64,000 bases of DNA from Trichobilharzia regenti (lineage: Eukaryota; Platyhelminthes; Trematoda; Strigeidida; Schistosomatidae): contig OX235267.1 in NCBI GenBank assembly GCA_944472135.2, forward strand, positions 19,637,452 to 19,701,451, in the 5' to 3' direction. Of this stretch, positions 1-12,427 are shown one piece after another. The notes under the pieces were generated by a model. That model did not search any database. It was not told the DNA's origin and saw nothing but the letters and a program-made list of their open reading frames with translations. A program made the position numbers and the translations under genes. The first letter of the stretch is position 1. Every line of letters starts with the position of its first letter.

Positions 1-517
1 GTATCCTATAAATAGACGTATACTCGTTTGAATGTTATAGCGTGATTTCAGTGATTATAAGTTGAATAAGTCGTTGTAAAGCAACAGTCCTTCTAGCATA
101 TTTGGTAACTATTATTTAGTTTAATTTGATGTTGAGTTTCCTACTGTTTAACAGGAATTTTATTTACAAAACTCATGATTATTAATTTTAATGAATAGTT
201 AGAATTATCTGCAGGTTGACAACTAATCTTGGATAAACAGGTGGTCTATCAGCAGCATTTAAGCTGGTAGTTACACTTTACTTTAAAACAGAGGCTATTA
301 CACTAGTTCCATCCAAATAAATACTCAAAATTTCATGGGAATATACTAAATTTGAGGCTGGCTGTTAATTTGGTAGGATTCCTAGACACGTCACAGAAAC
401 AAGTCTGTTCGATCTATTATCTAATTGTGTTCAAAGATAATTCTTATATGTTAAGAAATTGGGCTTTGTGGTAATTTGTAATCCCATATTAGTTTGCTTA
501 TTGCTTACATCATATGC
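1..517. other. Unannotated AT-rich DNA
   Basis: I see no gene, RNA or recognisable repeat here. Short open frames are interrupted and have no family signature. Confidence 0.5.
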
Positions 518-577
518 AGTGAAACAGTATTATTTATTGGATGACGTCTCGAGTACAATTTATTGCTCATAATCATA
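518..577 (-). repeat. Dispersed hairpin-GAAACGTC repeat, copy a
   Basis: On the minus strand it reads ATGAGCAATAAATTGTACTC followed by GAGACGTCATCC. The same unit recurs at 1172, 36861 and 44085. It is a short hairpin followed by a GAAACGTC-like tail and an ATCC block. That resembles the downstream half of a hammerhead ribozyme, but a proper CUGAUGA core is missing. Confidence 0.5.
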
Positions 578-1171
578 TCTTCAGTTGTAAACTACACAAC
601 TGCGAAACTTGATTTTTATATTTCTCTCTCTTGCTTCCCGTTCGAAATAGGATTTTCTTGATAACGCAATAAGTATTGATTCATTCCTATTGCATGTGTC
701 CTGATTTGATTCCATAAATACATCTTCAGTTATCAATCTCTCCCTCTACCCTGTGGCATCAAACGCTTGTTCTGACAGTTCTTTCCCCAGTTTACTATAT
801 TGGTTGGATGTAACTGCATGTAAAGCTGTAACAGGGCTTTTGTTTTTAGATTGAAAACAGACTATGTTGGCTAACGGATCTTATGGAGTTATTAGGCAAA
901 ATGATTTGGTTTATGTAATATCCTACATTGACCGTGTGGCCGAACACATATGTGAACGCAGTAGAGGGGATCAGTTAGAACAGAAAAACACAGAAGCTTA
1001 ACAAGATCTAGCCTAATTGATCCTAATGAAATAAGGAATTTCGAAACAAGGAATGATCGAAAAGCAATCCTGATCGTACAGAAAAACTGCACTGCTCTTG
1101 TGACAAATGAAAAGGAAGATCAGCAACTATAAAAATCAAGTTTTGAAGGTGCGTGGTTTACAACTGATAAT

Positions 1172-1231
1172 ATGATTATGGATAGTAAATTGTGTTCAAA
1201 ACGTCATCCAGTAGATAATACTGTATGCGAT
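1172..1231 (+). repeat. Dispersed hairpin-GAAACGTC repeat, copy b
   Basis: The plus strand reads ATGATTATGGATAGTAAATT, then GTGTTCAAAACGTCATCCAG and a TAATACTGTATG tail. It matches copies a, d and e with several substitutions, so it is a diverged member of the same dispersed family. Confidence 0.45.
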
Positions 1232-1585
1232 ATATATAATAAACAAATTAATATGGAAAAACAAAAGATACAATTTCTGGACTTGCCTGAAGTTAGACTT
1301 CAGCCGATGGCCTCTGAATGTCCCATTAAACTAAGATAATCGTGAACCATCTAGTATATTAATAGATCACTAGCAGCTTATATATAATTCAACATGATTT
1401 AAGCTAAGTTGAGACTTATTATTCACAGAACTGTGTGAAGGTGATAGAAATGTAGCTATGTATCACTGATTCACATGATTTCAAGTTAAAAAATCGACCA
1501 TTTTATGGTATTTTTCACAAATAAATCGATTACTCGAAAGCTGTAATTTGAAACATCATCTTGATGGAGGCTAAATATTCTTTTC

Positions 1586-1768
1586 TTACAGCTTGATTCC
1601 ACACTGTATTTTTCGGTACAGGTATGGAATTTTCAGCATGTGATATCGGTAGCCCAAATTTTGCAGGCCAACCATAGATATCAGGCGTGCATCGGCAAAG
1701 AATCGAACTCCAAACCATGTGCATGATCGGAGAGAGTCCTAACTGCTGTGCCACCGACGCACATGGTA
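1586..1768 (-). mobile_element. tRNA-derived SINE, type 2 body
   Basis: Read on the minus strand, the element begins with a tRNA-like head: a box A region around GTCGGTGGCACAGCAGTTAG and a box B GAGTTCGATTC. The body contains TGATATCTATGGTTGGCC and the 3' end reads GTGTGGAATCAAGCTGTAA. A second copy with the same head, body and end lies at 31266-31430. The head is also shared with the SINE at 6938, whose body is different. No target duplication was identified by eye. Confidence 0.7.
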
Positions 1769-3204
1769 CATAAATGGAAATGCAGTCCCCATAGGTAGTA
1801 AAGTTGTCAGACCGTGTAAAATATGTAAAGACCACATTTTCATTATTGCATTGAATGCGTGAATTATACTTCTTCAACATACGGCGATCATTAATAGAAA
1901 TATATTTACAAGTGTAAATATTCAAGTTGTTCTTGGTTATGATTCAGTTACCCAGGATATGTCAAATTGTTTCAAAGAACACTTGAATAAATGTCAATCA
2001 CTTTTGTTTGTCATTGTATTTTAAAAAAAATTCAGCCCATTGTCACAATAGATGTGAGTGTTCAGTAGGCGAAAAATTCTTCACATGTATTATATTTTTT
2101 CTGTACCAACTATTCTGATAATAAATGAAGAGAAAGAAGGCTTGATTTTATTCGTCAAGGCATAAATTTTAGAAGTATATGAAAAAAGGTGTAACTTACA
2201 CAAAGACTGAATGTGAAAATTATAAACTTATATCTTACAATATTCTACAGGTAAAACTCTTTCTTAGATATTCTCGTTAAATTTTGTACCAAACATTTCT
2301 AATGCATAGTCAGTTCTACGCCCTAACAAATGACAACTGTCAAGAATGGTATCAGTTTTCATTGACCAGGTAACGTTGGGATTAATAAATTCTTAGTAGT
2401 TTTGAGACGTTAATGTATCAAAACTATAATAATAAGTAAAGATAGGTTTTGTTGATAGTATACATGTAAGAATATGATGAAATAAAATGTTTAAATGTTT
2501 ACTGTGAATGACAACTAAAGAAAGAATAAGAAGATAAAGTAATCAGGGATTGAAGTAGAGCGCCATTATCTGTAGGAGGAATTGGAAAACTCCAAGCATA
2601 AGACAATCGAAAATAGATGAGACGCAGAAACACGTCGTAAATATACTAAAAACAGTCACAAACTAATTCAACTAGCAAAGGCAGACGGATTTTATATTAA
2701 CTGAAAATAGAATAAATTTTATTACTTCAACACCCGATAAGAAGTACACTTAAGTGATTGTATAAAATAAAATTAAATCGAGGAGAGTCAGAACATTTTT
2801 GTTGCTTGAAGAGAATCTATATAAAACATTAAGCTGATGAAGTTCTCGTACAGAATAATGCATATATATATATATATATATATGGGAGAGAGAGATTAAG
2901 AAAATTTTAACTTCACTCTTTTGAACAGTGTGAATAAACTGTCATGTAGCAAGCTGAGATGAGATCAGTCAGCTACCCTGGCAAGAACATCATCATTCAA
3001 TAGCTTGGAGGAATTCTATTGACTTGCAGTTTTACCCATATGCCAATTCAGTACACGGCCTAATTATCATGGAATGGCATTAGTAAGTCTTTGTCTTCAC
3101 ACCAAACGTGGTGGAGTGCATAGGTCATAGCCCAAATATAAGTGATAAAATTCTGTCAGAGTTAGGTTATACATGAAAATCTAAAACTGTGTTTGATTCA
3201 ATTG
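1769..3204. other. Unannotated AT-rich DNA
   Basis: Nothing recognisable apart from a TA microsatellite near 2862-2882. No open frame has a family signature. Confidence 0.45.
2862..2882. repeat. (TA)n microsatellite
   Basis: A run of about ten TA units, flanked on the right by a short GA-rich tract. Confidence 0.9.
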
Positions 3205-3377
3205 AATTTGAGATTTTCCCGTCGATTGATTGGACCGAAATGCTCGGTTTCAGGTTGACATGTTGGCTTCTTGTGCAGATGCTTCGACGATGTCTGAGCG
3301 TTTAGTTAGCATTTAATTGGTGGATGGTGACTAGCAGTGGAATCCAGGATGCGCATGTGTTTGATTCACTCATAAAG
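3205..3377 (-). mobile_element. Truncated Sm-alpha-like element with decayed hammerhead
   Basis: The segment aligns by eye with the longer copy at 23100-23420. Shared blocks are the TTGATTGAT...GACCGAAAT region, CGACGATGTCTG and the minus-strand block ATCCTGGATTCCACTGCTAG. That last block is the stem I/cleavage-side half of the hammerhead in the schistosome Sm-alpha satellite family. The upstream half (3360-3377, minus strand) keeps ATGAGT, but stem II and the GAAA box are degraded, so ribozyme activity is unlikely. The pol III-like part seen in the other copy is absent. Confidence 0.65.
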
Positions 3378-6300
3378 ACCCTCAAATGTCAAAGGGATAA
3401 AAAGTTGGTTTTGGCGCTGAGAGACAGTCGTGAAAATATCACAGAGAGAACTACCTGCCATAAAGCACTTGATAAGCCAGATGAATGGGTATTAAATCGC
3501 ATGAAAATCATATCACTCTACGCTTTCTACGTCAAATTGATGAATACCATATGCAGCATTTTATCGCTCATGAAAACTCGTGTTCATATGTATTAAGTAG
3601 TATTTTAGACCACTGAAATGCAAAATGACAACACTATTTATCCTGCTATAACGTCAGTCACACTAGTTAACTCATGATTAGTTAATAATAATTGGACTGA
3701 CATTATTTCTCAACAACAACAGAAACTGATGAAGTCAAAATCATAAAATCGATATTACTAAACATCTTTGTTTGGAACACTTAAAATCACAATCTGGAAA
3801 GGCATATTATTATTCTTATGGAATGTGAAAATTTCGCAGTTAAAACGCAAGGTGACAATTTTAACTCACAGACTGCTGATCTCACGTAAACTCCATAGCA
3901 AATAGAAGAAATAAAATGGCTCAGGTGTATTGTTTTTCGTCGTCTCATCATTTCAGAGTACACAAAGGAGTCAAATAAATGGAAACCAGTTCTGTTCTTG
4001 TGTTCTTTCAGTTTGACAGTTTAATTGGAATCTTCTATTGTTCTTGTAGACAATATCATTAGAGCTGGATTCAGTATGAAGGGGATTTTATTTTGAGCTT
4101 TGTATGTATGTTTTGACTGTCTGTCCTGTTTCGTTGATTTTAGAATACGAATCTTCCTAAGTCTTATGCGCATTTATGTTCATGAAGTAAAGATATCTAC
4201 GTCCCCGAAAATATGAGTAATTCTTTCAGAAGTGAATATCTTAACAAGCTATGCAACACTTATTAAGATGTATAAGTCCTTACATAAAACTTGCAATCCA
4301 ATGGAAATTTGGGGTAACTTCATTAAATGTTGAAAGGTTTCATCAGTATTTGCATATAAAAAAAGGTGTGATTCCCTGAATGATACTAAGGGCAAATCGA
4401 AATTTGAGACTTTATTCTGAACATTATCCATCAATAATTTCTTAATTAACGAAAGGGATATTTCAGTTTTAACAACCAAACTACCTGAGTTTATTAAAAT
4501 ATTCTCTTGTTACTCGATAACCAGGTTTCTAGCTTAATTACTTATATCTACTTTATCGAGTATAACATGAATAGCATAGGACGCTTTCATTATATTGTCA
4601 TCAGTATTTTTTTTGAATAAACATAAACCTACTCTAATTATATGTTGGAATGCAGTTCATATATCAAGTATTTCCAGCTGCTTCAATAGGAGGATAACTT
4701 AGTTAGGAATGATCCAAAGAAGCACATATAGCTACTCGTTTAGACTAGTTAATGTGTCCTGTTATTACTAGTATCGTTGTCATCTTCACTTTAAACAGTT
4801 TTCAGTAGTTTTAAGGTGAATTTCGTCATGAACCAACATCAGTAAGATATTCAAGGAGAAATAATACCTATCTCATCTAAGTTTGCGGCTATTCAACAGC
4901 ATGAGTACTTGGATAGAGCAGGGCCAAAAACAAAGATCAAAGGAGGTACGGTGGCGTCCAACCACTAAGTAGGAAGCCTGAGGCTCATAGATTGGCTAAA
5001 TCCTGTGTCACCAGAGGGAACCAATCCTTAAAGACAGCATAATGGATCGTAGTACTCATGGTTTTCCGTTAAAACGCTAAACATTCTATCCTATAGTCAC
5101 CCACCCATGGTAAGTGAAATAACTTCTAGGATATTATATATACATACATTTATGAATGTACAGCCTATTAATAAACTTGTTTAAAGGATTCTAATTGATT
5201 TTAAATGGTTCATGAGACAGACTGAGCAATAAAAGTTTAAATGACGAGCATAGAATTTGTGTCAGTAGAGGAAAACTAAGAAGAAAAACACAACGTAAAA
5301 TAATAAAAATGATTAAATGTAGGAATATTTTATTAATACAGATGACGCTCTTTATTTTACTAACAAAGTTTTGAAAATGTAAGTGTCACAGCACAAGGAA
5401 TGAAACTGTTACGTCTTTGATATTTAATGAATTGTAACAAACTGACAGACCAATAAGCCAACCTTTATCTTAAATTTTCCATCTACCAAGGCTGCTCTGT
5501 AACAGTGTGTCGGCACAAACATCTACTGGTAAAATGAAAAAAATAGAGTTGATGAATGATATCCCGTCCACTTTACTGCACCACGTAACAGCATACTGTA
5601 ATATGGATCACACTTAATGACATAATGACGACTATCTGATAACGAAAGTTTAGATCTGCAACTTTTGCTTGTCAACAGTTACGCCATATGCTTGTTTCAA
5701 CGAGTATTCGACTTTAAAGCGCCGCATGATTCATATTTCCCTAACATGTATGTTTTAGTGGGACCGATAATATTTCCTAGTGAAAAGTAAGCAAGCGTGT
5801 AAGCATGCAAATAGGTGAGTCACTTTAAGTAACGATCGAACTCAGCCGTATATGTATTATAATTTACCATTATATTCTTGACAGCTTTAGAAAGTAATCA
5901 TCGGCGTAATATCTTGTAGTGTAAACCATACTACTTGTAAGTATTGTGAGTATATTAGTTTTTTACTTCGGATAATTATTTTAAAATATTGAAATTAGTT
6001 TTCAAAACTGATTGTCATCCACTGTTATCTAAGCATGGCGTAGATGACCTAAAGTCTCAGAAACGCCACACTTTACTATGATGACCTTCATCAAGATCTT
6101 GATGCAAATATTTTCTGTAATGTTGGGTTAACAGTCTACAACTTACCGATGGTTTTTATTCAAATTCATCAGGAGTTAAGTGGAAGCCATGGAAGGTTGG
6201 CGTCAGTTAACCTAAGTTAAATCAGAGAAACGCAACCTGTTTATGGTGAGCTTCATTCATAAACAAACCATTCAAACAATCAGTTTACTTCTACTTCTGG

Positions 6301-6937
6301 TTTAAATTAAAAGAGAGGACTGACCTGTCACATAAACCGAATAGAGTTGGACTGCAAGTGCAAATCACCCAGCCATAAGAAAAGTGGCGATAAAAACGTG
6401 AATCGCTCAAAATGCTGCATGGTGCATAACACTGTAAGCCATGGGTTTATCTACGACGAATTGATAAACTTCTTTTTCCTTTACTGAAGCCTGCTGAAAT
6501 GTTACTTCTAAAATGAAAGCTTTTTAATCTTATTTTTCTATTGTAAACTTATGAGAATCCAGTAATTGTATTGGTACATTAAGAACCATTAAAACACTAT
6601 TCGTTGGTAGCTTACCATTATAACTGCTCTAGCTTTACTGAGGAAACCTAATTGCGAAATACAATTCTTCGGAAGTTAATGTTCAAACATCGATCACACC
6701 ACAGTAATATACTTTCCTAGGAATCAATATTCAATATAAAATACTTCAGTATGATCAACTAAAGTCTGAAAACACGACAGTCCGAGATGACTGAAATAAA
6801 TGTTGCACACCATCAAATCATTATCGTATAATTCGCCTAATATCTAGATGATATCCCTAGCGTATGTCTGTCTAGACTTAACCAGCTAGGAGCTTCTAAA
6901 CATCAGTCCAACCGAGAAAATATTGATATCATATTGT
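3378..6937. other. Unannotated DNA with small repeat fragments
   Basis: No gene is supported. A 40-bp piece near 4826-4866 (TTTCGTCATGAACCAACATC) matches the start of the folded element at 23794. Around 4900-5110 there is more GC-rich sequence that looks like an old repeat, which I could not assign. Confidence 0.4.
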
Positions 6938-7180
6938 AAATAATGTGCGTCGGTGGAACAGCGGTTAAGACGATCGCCGACGATGCACATGGTCTGGGGT
7001 TCGATCCCCGGCAGACACACTTCTTTACTTTCGCTAAGCCAGAAATAATGCTGGTAAGGAGGGAAGGTCAGACATAAGGCTAGCAACCCCACCCTGTAAA
7101 ATTAAACACTACTACAGATACTTCAGGCCACTAGGTTGAGGCCCTATGTTCCACTGGGGACGTGAAGGAAAAAATTTTAT
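6938..7180 (+). mobile_element. tRNA-derived SINE with RTE-like body and tail (type 1)
   Basis: The head has a good pol III box B (GGTTCGATCC) and a box A region around GTCGGTGGAACAGCGGTTAA. Next comes a block with GGCTAGCAACCCCACCCTGT, close to the 5' UTR of the RTE element at 59024-62220. The 3' end contains GCCCTATGTTCCACTGGGGA, close to that element's 3' end (GCCCTATGTTCCACTAGGAA). The SINE therefore looks like a tRNA head joined to both ends of its partner LINE, a design that lets the RTE reverse transcriptase recognise its RNA. Confidence 0.75.
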
Positions 7181-7456
7181 TTAATGAAAATATGAAATGT
7201 ACATTTAGTCCAATAATTTCTGAAACTCATACAGTATTACTTGTTAAACTAACAAATGCACATCACCAGATCCTTAGTAAACCATACAGTTTATAAGAAG
7301 ACTTATTTCCAACTAGTTTACAGGAAGTACGCTGCAGTTTTTGTAAAACTAATATTTAGACTGTTATTACCACGTAAATCTTCTTTTTGTATATTTCTTT
7401 AAATACTGAGAAAAATTTTCGCTTTTCAAAAAATTCATACATTTGGTTCCCTTGAT

Positions 7457-7603
7457 AAATTTCGATAAAGAAAGGAAGACGAAATTTGCAGTATAAAATG
7501 ATATCATTCTATTTCACAGGTTCTCATCAGCTGCAGACTACCTGAAATTACAATGGTTATATAGATGATATTAACATACTTTAATGTTCGAGTTGTGGTA
7601 GAA
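7457..7603 (-). repeat. Left arm of perfect long inverted repeat
   Basis: This arm is the exact reverse complement, by eye, of 7865-8010, about 146 bp with no mismatch found. The arms are separated by a 261-bp unique spacer without coding capacity. Each arm carries a hammerhead-like motif. Lack of divergence suggests a recent origin or gene conversion. Confidence 0.9.
7487..7536 (-). ncRNA. Hammerhead-like motif (left arm)
   Basis: The minus strand reads CTGCAG, then CTGATGA, GAACCTGT, GAAA, a stem III hairpin centred on AATGATATCATT, then UA and CTGCA. Stem I can form 5 bp between the CTGCAG before the core and the CTGCA after the putative cleavage site. Stem III can form about 10 bp. Stem II is weak because the 10.1-11.1 pair would be G-U. 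Core residues match the hammerhead consensus, but activity is unproven. Confidence 0.45.
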
Positions 7604-7864
7604 TTTTGATTTTGATTAGTCATCTAATTCAGTGATCTCAACTCACTGAACAAATCTTAATCTCATAAACTGTAACCGTTTTTTATTTATTGAGTTGCTA
7701 TGTGAACCTTAAAGCTAACACTGTTCTGTTAATCAAATTTTTCTGTTTTCTCTCTTACCCCTCCCCCTCTTTTCAACTTTAAAAGCGTATAAATTGATGA
7801 TGAAACTTAAACTAAAAACATTGTAATGCTTTCATTTAGATGCATCAATTTTATAGTATCTCTT

Positions 7865-8010
7865 TTCTACCACAACTCGAACATTAAAGTATGTTAATAT
7901 CATCTATATAACCATTGTAATTTCAGGTAGTCTGCAGCTGATGAGAACCTGTGAAATAGAATGATATCATTTTATACTGCAAATTTCGTCTTCCTTTCTT
8001 TATCGAAATT
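7865..8010 (+). repeat. Right arm of perfect long inverted repeat
   Basis: Reverse complement of 7457-7603. The outer edge continues into AAATTTTCGCTTT, a string that also occurs at 7413-7425 outside the left arm. This might reflect a target duplication or the inverted-repeat edge itself. Confidence 0.9.
7932..7981 (+). ncRNA. Hammerhead-like motif (right arm)
   Basis: Same motif as in the left arm, on the plus strand: CTGATGA at 7938-7944, GAAA at 7953-7956, stem III over the AATGATATCATT palindrome, and CTGCA closing stem I. With both arms transcribed, each strand would carry one copy. Confidence 0.45.
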
Positions 8011-8863
8011 TTCGCTTTGTTGGAATTAAATTTTACGGCTTATGAATATGGTCAAGTAGTGAAAGAATTTTCTATCGCTATTTTAATTTTATTTGCACTT
8101 ATGTAACACTAACACTGCTAAAGTATAACTATTAACTGTATACTATTGACAAATCAATAAGCTTAATAACATATGTGCATCATTTTATGCAATTAGTAGT
8201 TATTCTACATTGGAAGAAAACGCCTTAATAACAGTATACTTAACAAAACATTAGGGTGCTATGTTTTGAATCAATGCTTTTACGGCGTTTTCATTTATTA
8301 CTACTGGAGACAACACTAACTCGAATTCACTGTCTTCCAGCTTTCTTGTGATAAAGTCTCATATCTGTTTTACTTCATTCATAAGGATTTCAAGCACATA
8401 TATTACAGGATTCACAGTTCATTCATCCTAACTATATATGAAGTGATAAACCATAATTTGTGTGCGCTAATATTCTCCATAATGGAAAGGTTTCACTGGT
8501 ATTCAGTATATAATAGTGCTTGCTTGTGGTTAAAATCACAGTTCAATAACACAATGGAAGGTTTATTCATTTATCAAGATACTGTGACTGAAAATGCCAA
8601 ATTCGTGCTTCATATGAAGGAGGCAATTAGTAGTTCCATTGGGAAATAGAAATCAGACATATCATCTGTCTTTATTGGACGGAATACGTTTAAAATCTTG
8701 AGATCGTCAAAACAAATACCTGGATTTGAATATCTGTCACTTTCGAAGAGAATTTTTGTCTGAATAGTACAAGGAAGGTGGATCCTAGAGCTGTAGTATG
8801 CTAACATTTCAATGAAATCTTATGTCTAATTAAGGTATAGTATATTTGTAGACCAGCCGAGTG

Positions 8864-8902
8864 ATGAAAACTGCTGTCTTTTGTGCTTTGATATTTTGCC
8901 GT
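8864..8902 (+). CDS. Possible signal-peptide first exon of MEG-A
   Basis: ATG opens a 13-codon frame (MKTAVFCALIFCR) with a hydrophobic stretch that runs straight into GTAAGT. A short secretory first exon is what a schistosome micro-exon gene would need. The phase is a problem: the GTAAGT donor gives phase 0, while the downstream micro-exons read best in phase 1. Using the overlapping GTGTAA at 8901 gives a 37-nt exon in phase 1. It may also be a chance ORF. Confidence 0.3.
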
Positions 8903-8999
8903 GTAAGTTCTACGACTAGATTTGGCGGCATATTGATAAAACTGCTTCTTCATTTTAGACTGTCAGAGTTGGATTACGTCGAATAATGTTTCTAGTAGT

Positions 9000-11900
9000 T
9001 TATTAATAGGCAATGTATTCTGATACCTGTGCTAGATTATGTTAAAATAAGTATCAAAACAAGAAACAACTGTTGACAAAGCATTATTCAATGAATGTAT
9101 CGAATTTCAGTAGGAGTTATCAGCTATATATGCAATGAGAAATACATAAGAAGATATGAAACGACAATAAATCAACCATAGCAGAACGACTAGTGAATAT
9201 ATTTTACAAGTCAGGCTCAGACGGGGAAAATGTGGAAGCTAATGAGGAGTTGAAAAATGAGAATAAAATGGATCAAATTTCAGCTACGTCATTATAATAA
9301 GTAATTAGTTATCAGGAAAAGAACTTGAATATGTTGAGGATTGGGAAAATGAAAATGAAACAATACAGTTTATTCAAAATAAGAATAATAGTGGGTGAAA
9401 TAAAACACCTTCCGTACACAGAAACAGGATTTATAGACACTAATTACATGAGTCTCTCCAACTTCAATCATCTGAAAAACTTAGCACAGTCAATATCTTG
9501 TCTATGGTCTACAAGGTACTTTTTACAATTACTTGGGAAACGTTTTATCATGACAGTCAGAAGCCTACACGATATAAATTAGCTATTCTCAAAAAATGAA
9601 GTCTTGTACAGTATGTTAGTAACAAACCAAGAAGATAACAGCTATTTTCAAGCACATTAAGCTAATTTAAGTCATCACAATCGCTGCGTGTTATATACTA
9701 AAGTTCACAGCACTGTTTCCAAAACAGTACTACTAAAATCCGAACAGATTTCTTTACTAACCAAGAGTGTTGGGAAAACCACTAGAAGCCCAAATTCGTT
9801 GAATAGCTAGTTCACGTATAGTTTAACTCTTCAAAAATATGTATCAACTATCTTGTAGTTGGGTAAGTGCACCATCACCAGAGTATAAGTCAAGCATGTT
9901 GTAGCTCATTCACCCAACTGATGCCCAATCACCAGCAGAATTTTAATCCCTTCTTTCTTAGTTGTTCACAGTTCACTGCTTTATGATAATCAATAATAAA
10001 AATTTATTCTGAAACCAATTTAATTGCCACACACCTAACAAACTAAATACTTTTAATGAATATTTACTCCCCAGGACGTTTTACTTTTTTGTATGCAAAT
10101 ATCTAGTCTGTCTGCATAATTCGTGGAATTTGGCTTTGACTGACACAATTAAAATCTTATATTCGCCTAGCTGCACTCAACTTACTCTGCTTCTTACAAT
10201 AATCATCATCTGCAAATATTTACACAAGTGGAATTAGAGCAAATAAATGTAAAAGTCATTTGGATTCTCATGTGAAATAATACACGAATAATAATAGTAA
10301 TAATTATAATCAATAGATGTATTTAGATAATACGACTTTAAGTTTACGATTGCATTAAACTGTTCAGTCAATTAGTGCATAAAGCACCCAGTTAAAATGA
10401 ATTATTTTTTGAGGATTACTAGCACTGTCACAATAGTGTTGATATGCACATATTATGTAAATTGTTGTAAGTTTAAAATTTGTATTCTTTACCACACATA
10501 AGAGCGATTACATACTAAAGCTTATAGGTATATTAATAGCGGCAGACAATTCTCGCCACTCAGTACCTAGAACAAAGCAGTGACAATAAATGTAATAGGG
10601 TGATATTAGCTCATTTTTATCGTTTCATGAATTTTTTTTCAATTGTTTGCTACCTAACCAAAACGGGAATATGTGAATTGGAAAATAGTGTGAATATACT
10701 CCTTTAATCATGCTGATAGCAAATTAGAGATAAGCATTATAAGGAGCATAAGTTAGGAATGATATAAGTAGTTCGATTGTCATTACTGTTATTTTTGTGA
10801 TTATTATTATGATTATTAATAGTAATATTATTGTTAATTACATCATCCAACACATGTTTCACTTATAACTGCCAGCAGTAATTCACTGTCAGAGTGCTTA
10901 AAGAATTCTATTAAGACCTTTTTAAACTTTATATAATTTGGAAGTCTATAGGTTGTGAACGACTCGGAAGAATCCTCGGAATGAGGAAACGTTGATCCAT
11001 AATAACCTGCTATATTCATTGTTGAGATACAACTGGTATTTTCATTGGCCGTAGGTCTTAAAATGATGCAACATTAGGTCTCACTACTGTTGCCCACATT
11101 AATTTAATCACTTTTAAATATCAAAATATCAACGGACACAAATACTTTGCTTACGAACGAGACAGTCAAAGTAATAAACCATGTCTGATTCAGTACCAAC
11201 CTAATCAAGAGCAAAGAATTTAGGTAGACTAAAATGCATATAATCCTGATGAAATAAAAGGCAAATTAAAGAATCAACAGCTTGTTAAAATGATTTTAAT
11301 GGTGAAGAAAGCTTTCTTCGCTGATTCCCCTTTTGTCTTTCTCATGACGCATTCAGAATAATCTAAGGGGAAATTACGTGGCATTAAGATTGTCGTACAC
11401 GTCACCTTCACATCTATTTATTAACTCAATGGATGGTCTTGCGAAGCTGTTCATATTCGTGCAAATAGTTTATTCGCTTAACAATAACAAAGAGCTCCAT
11501 TTACCTAATACCTAGTTAGAATGAATTTCATTATATCTACCATTTTGCTTCTATGGTTGTCGAATGATGTTGTATCATTTTTGCAAGACTGAAAAGACAA
11601 ATGCTATATGTAGGTTACACAAGATTAAAGTATTGCATGTTTCTGATTGTTCTAAACACTTGAATATCCGAGTATATTTCTTGAAGTGAATAAATGTTCA
11701 TGTCCATACTTTAAAACTTGTTGTACTGTTAAACAGTAAAACGTTGTTTGTTATCCTTAACTTTAGCTGGAATACTTTGGGAAACTCCACGTGAGTGCAG
11801 TATGTTGCATTTCGTTGAATAAAAAATACGACTACCAACTGGTTTCTACGAAATAATCTAATGCTCTTCAGAAAAGTTAATTTATTCTTAATCAAGTAAA

Positions 11901-12421
11901 TACACCTGAAGTTATAAAAATAAAATAATTGCTTCCAATTTAAAATTATATTCTCGAGCTTAGTCAGTGTTGAAAACGTTTACTGAATGTTGAGAGGGAT
12001 GTGAATTCAGTGCTGAAGTAAAATAAGAATCATTACTGAACAACTTATTTGATGTAATAAATTACATGCAGGTTTATTTTTTGATCAGCACATGAATTTG
12101 TTTATCTGATGTATTGTGTTTAATTATCATTGAATTTTGAATACAATAAGCACAAAACAGGTTGATACGTAAGACTATAGCGACCTGAATGAACGAATAG
12201 TTCAATTAATCATATACGAAAGACAGTGCGTCTAACTACAAAAGAGTTTCACGTTGCCTTCATTGATACTACATTGAATCCTAATGCAGGCTAAGCTCTT
12301 AGTCTCGTTTTATATTTCAGTGTTATTCCTCATGACAAAAGTACTGTTGATTTATTTATAATTCCTATGGGTTACCGAAGCAATAACTGAATTTTTTCCT
12401 GTTTCCATATTTATTTTATAG
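9000..12421. other. Unannotated AT-rich DNA (possible MEG-A intron)
   Basis: No exon, RNA or mobile element could be supported. The region near 10900-11060 shares a short stretch (GAAGAATCCTCG) with 30840-30900, probably an old dispersed repeat. Confidence 0.35.
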
Positions 12422-12427
12422 CGACAA
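12422..12427 (+). CDS. MEG-A candidate micro-exon, 6 nt
   Basis: CGACAA lies between a long pyrimidine tract ending in TTTATTTTATAG and the donor GTATGC. Six-nucleotide exons occur in schistosome micro-exon genes. In phase 1 it contributes a complete Thr codon and parts of two neighbours. The short length makes chance a real alternative, but the acceptor is among the strongest here. Confidence 0.4.

Noticed and set aside
1530..1925. 131-codon minus-strand frame
   Set aside because: Its middle is the tRNA-derived SINE at 1586-1768; the flanks have no coding signature.
5084..5096. 13-nt exon between ATCCTATAG and GTAAGT
   Set aside because: Not a multiple of 3, far from any compatible exon, with no start codon context.
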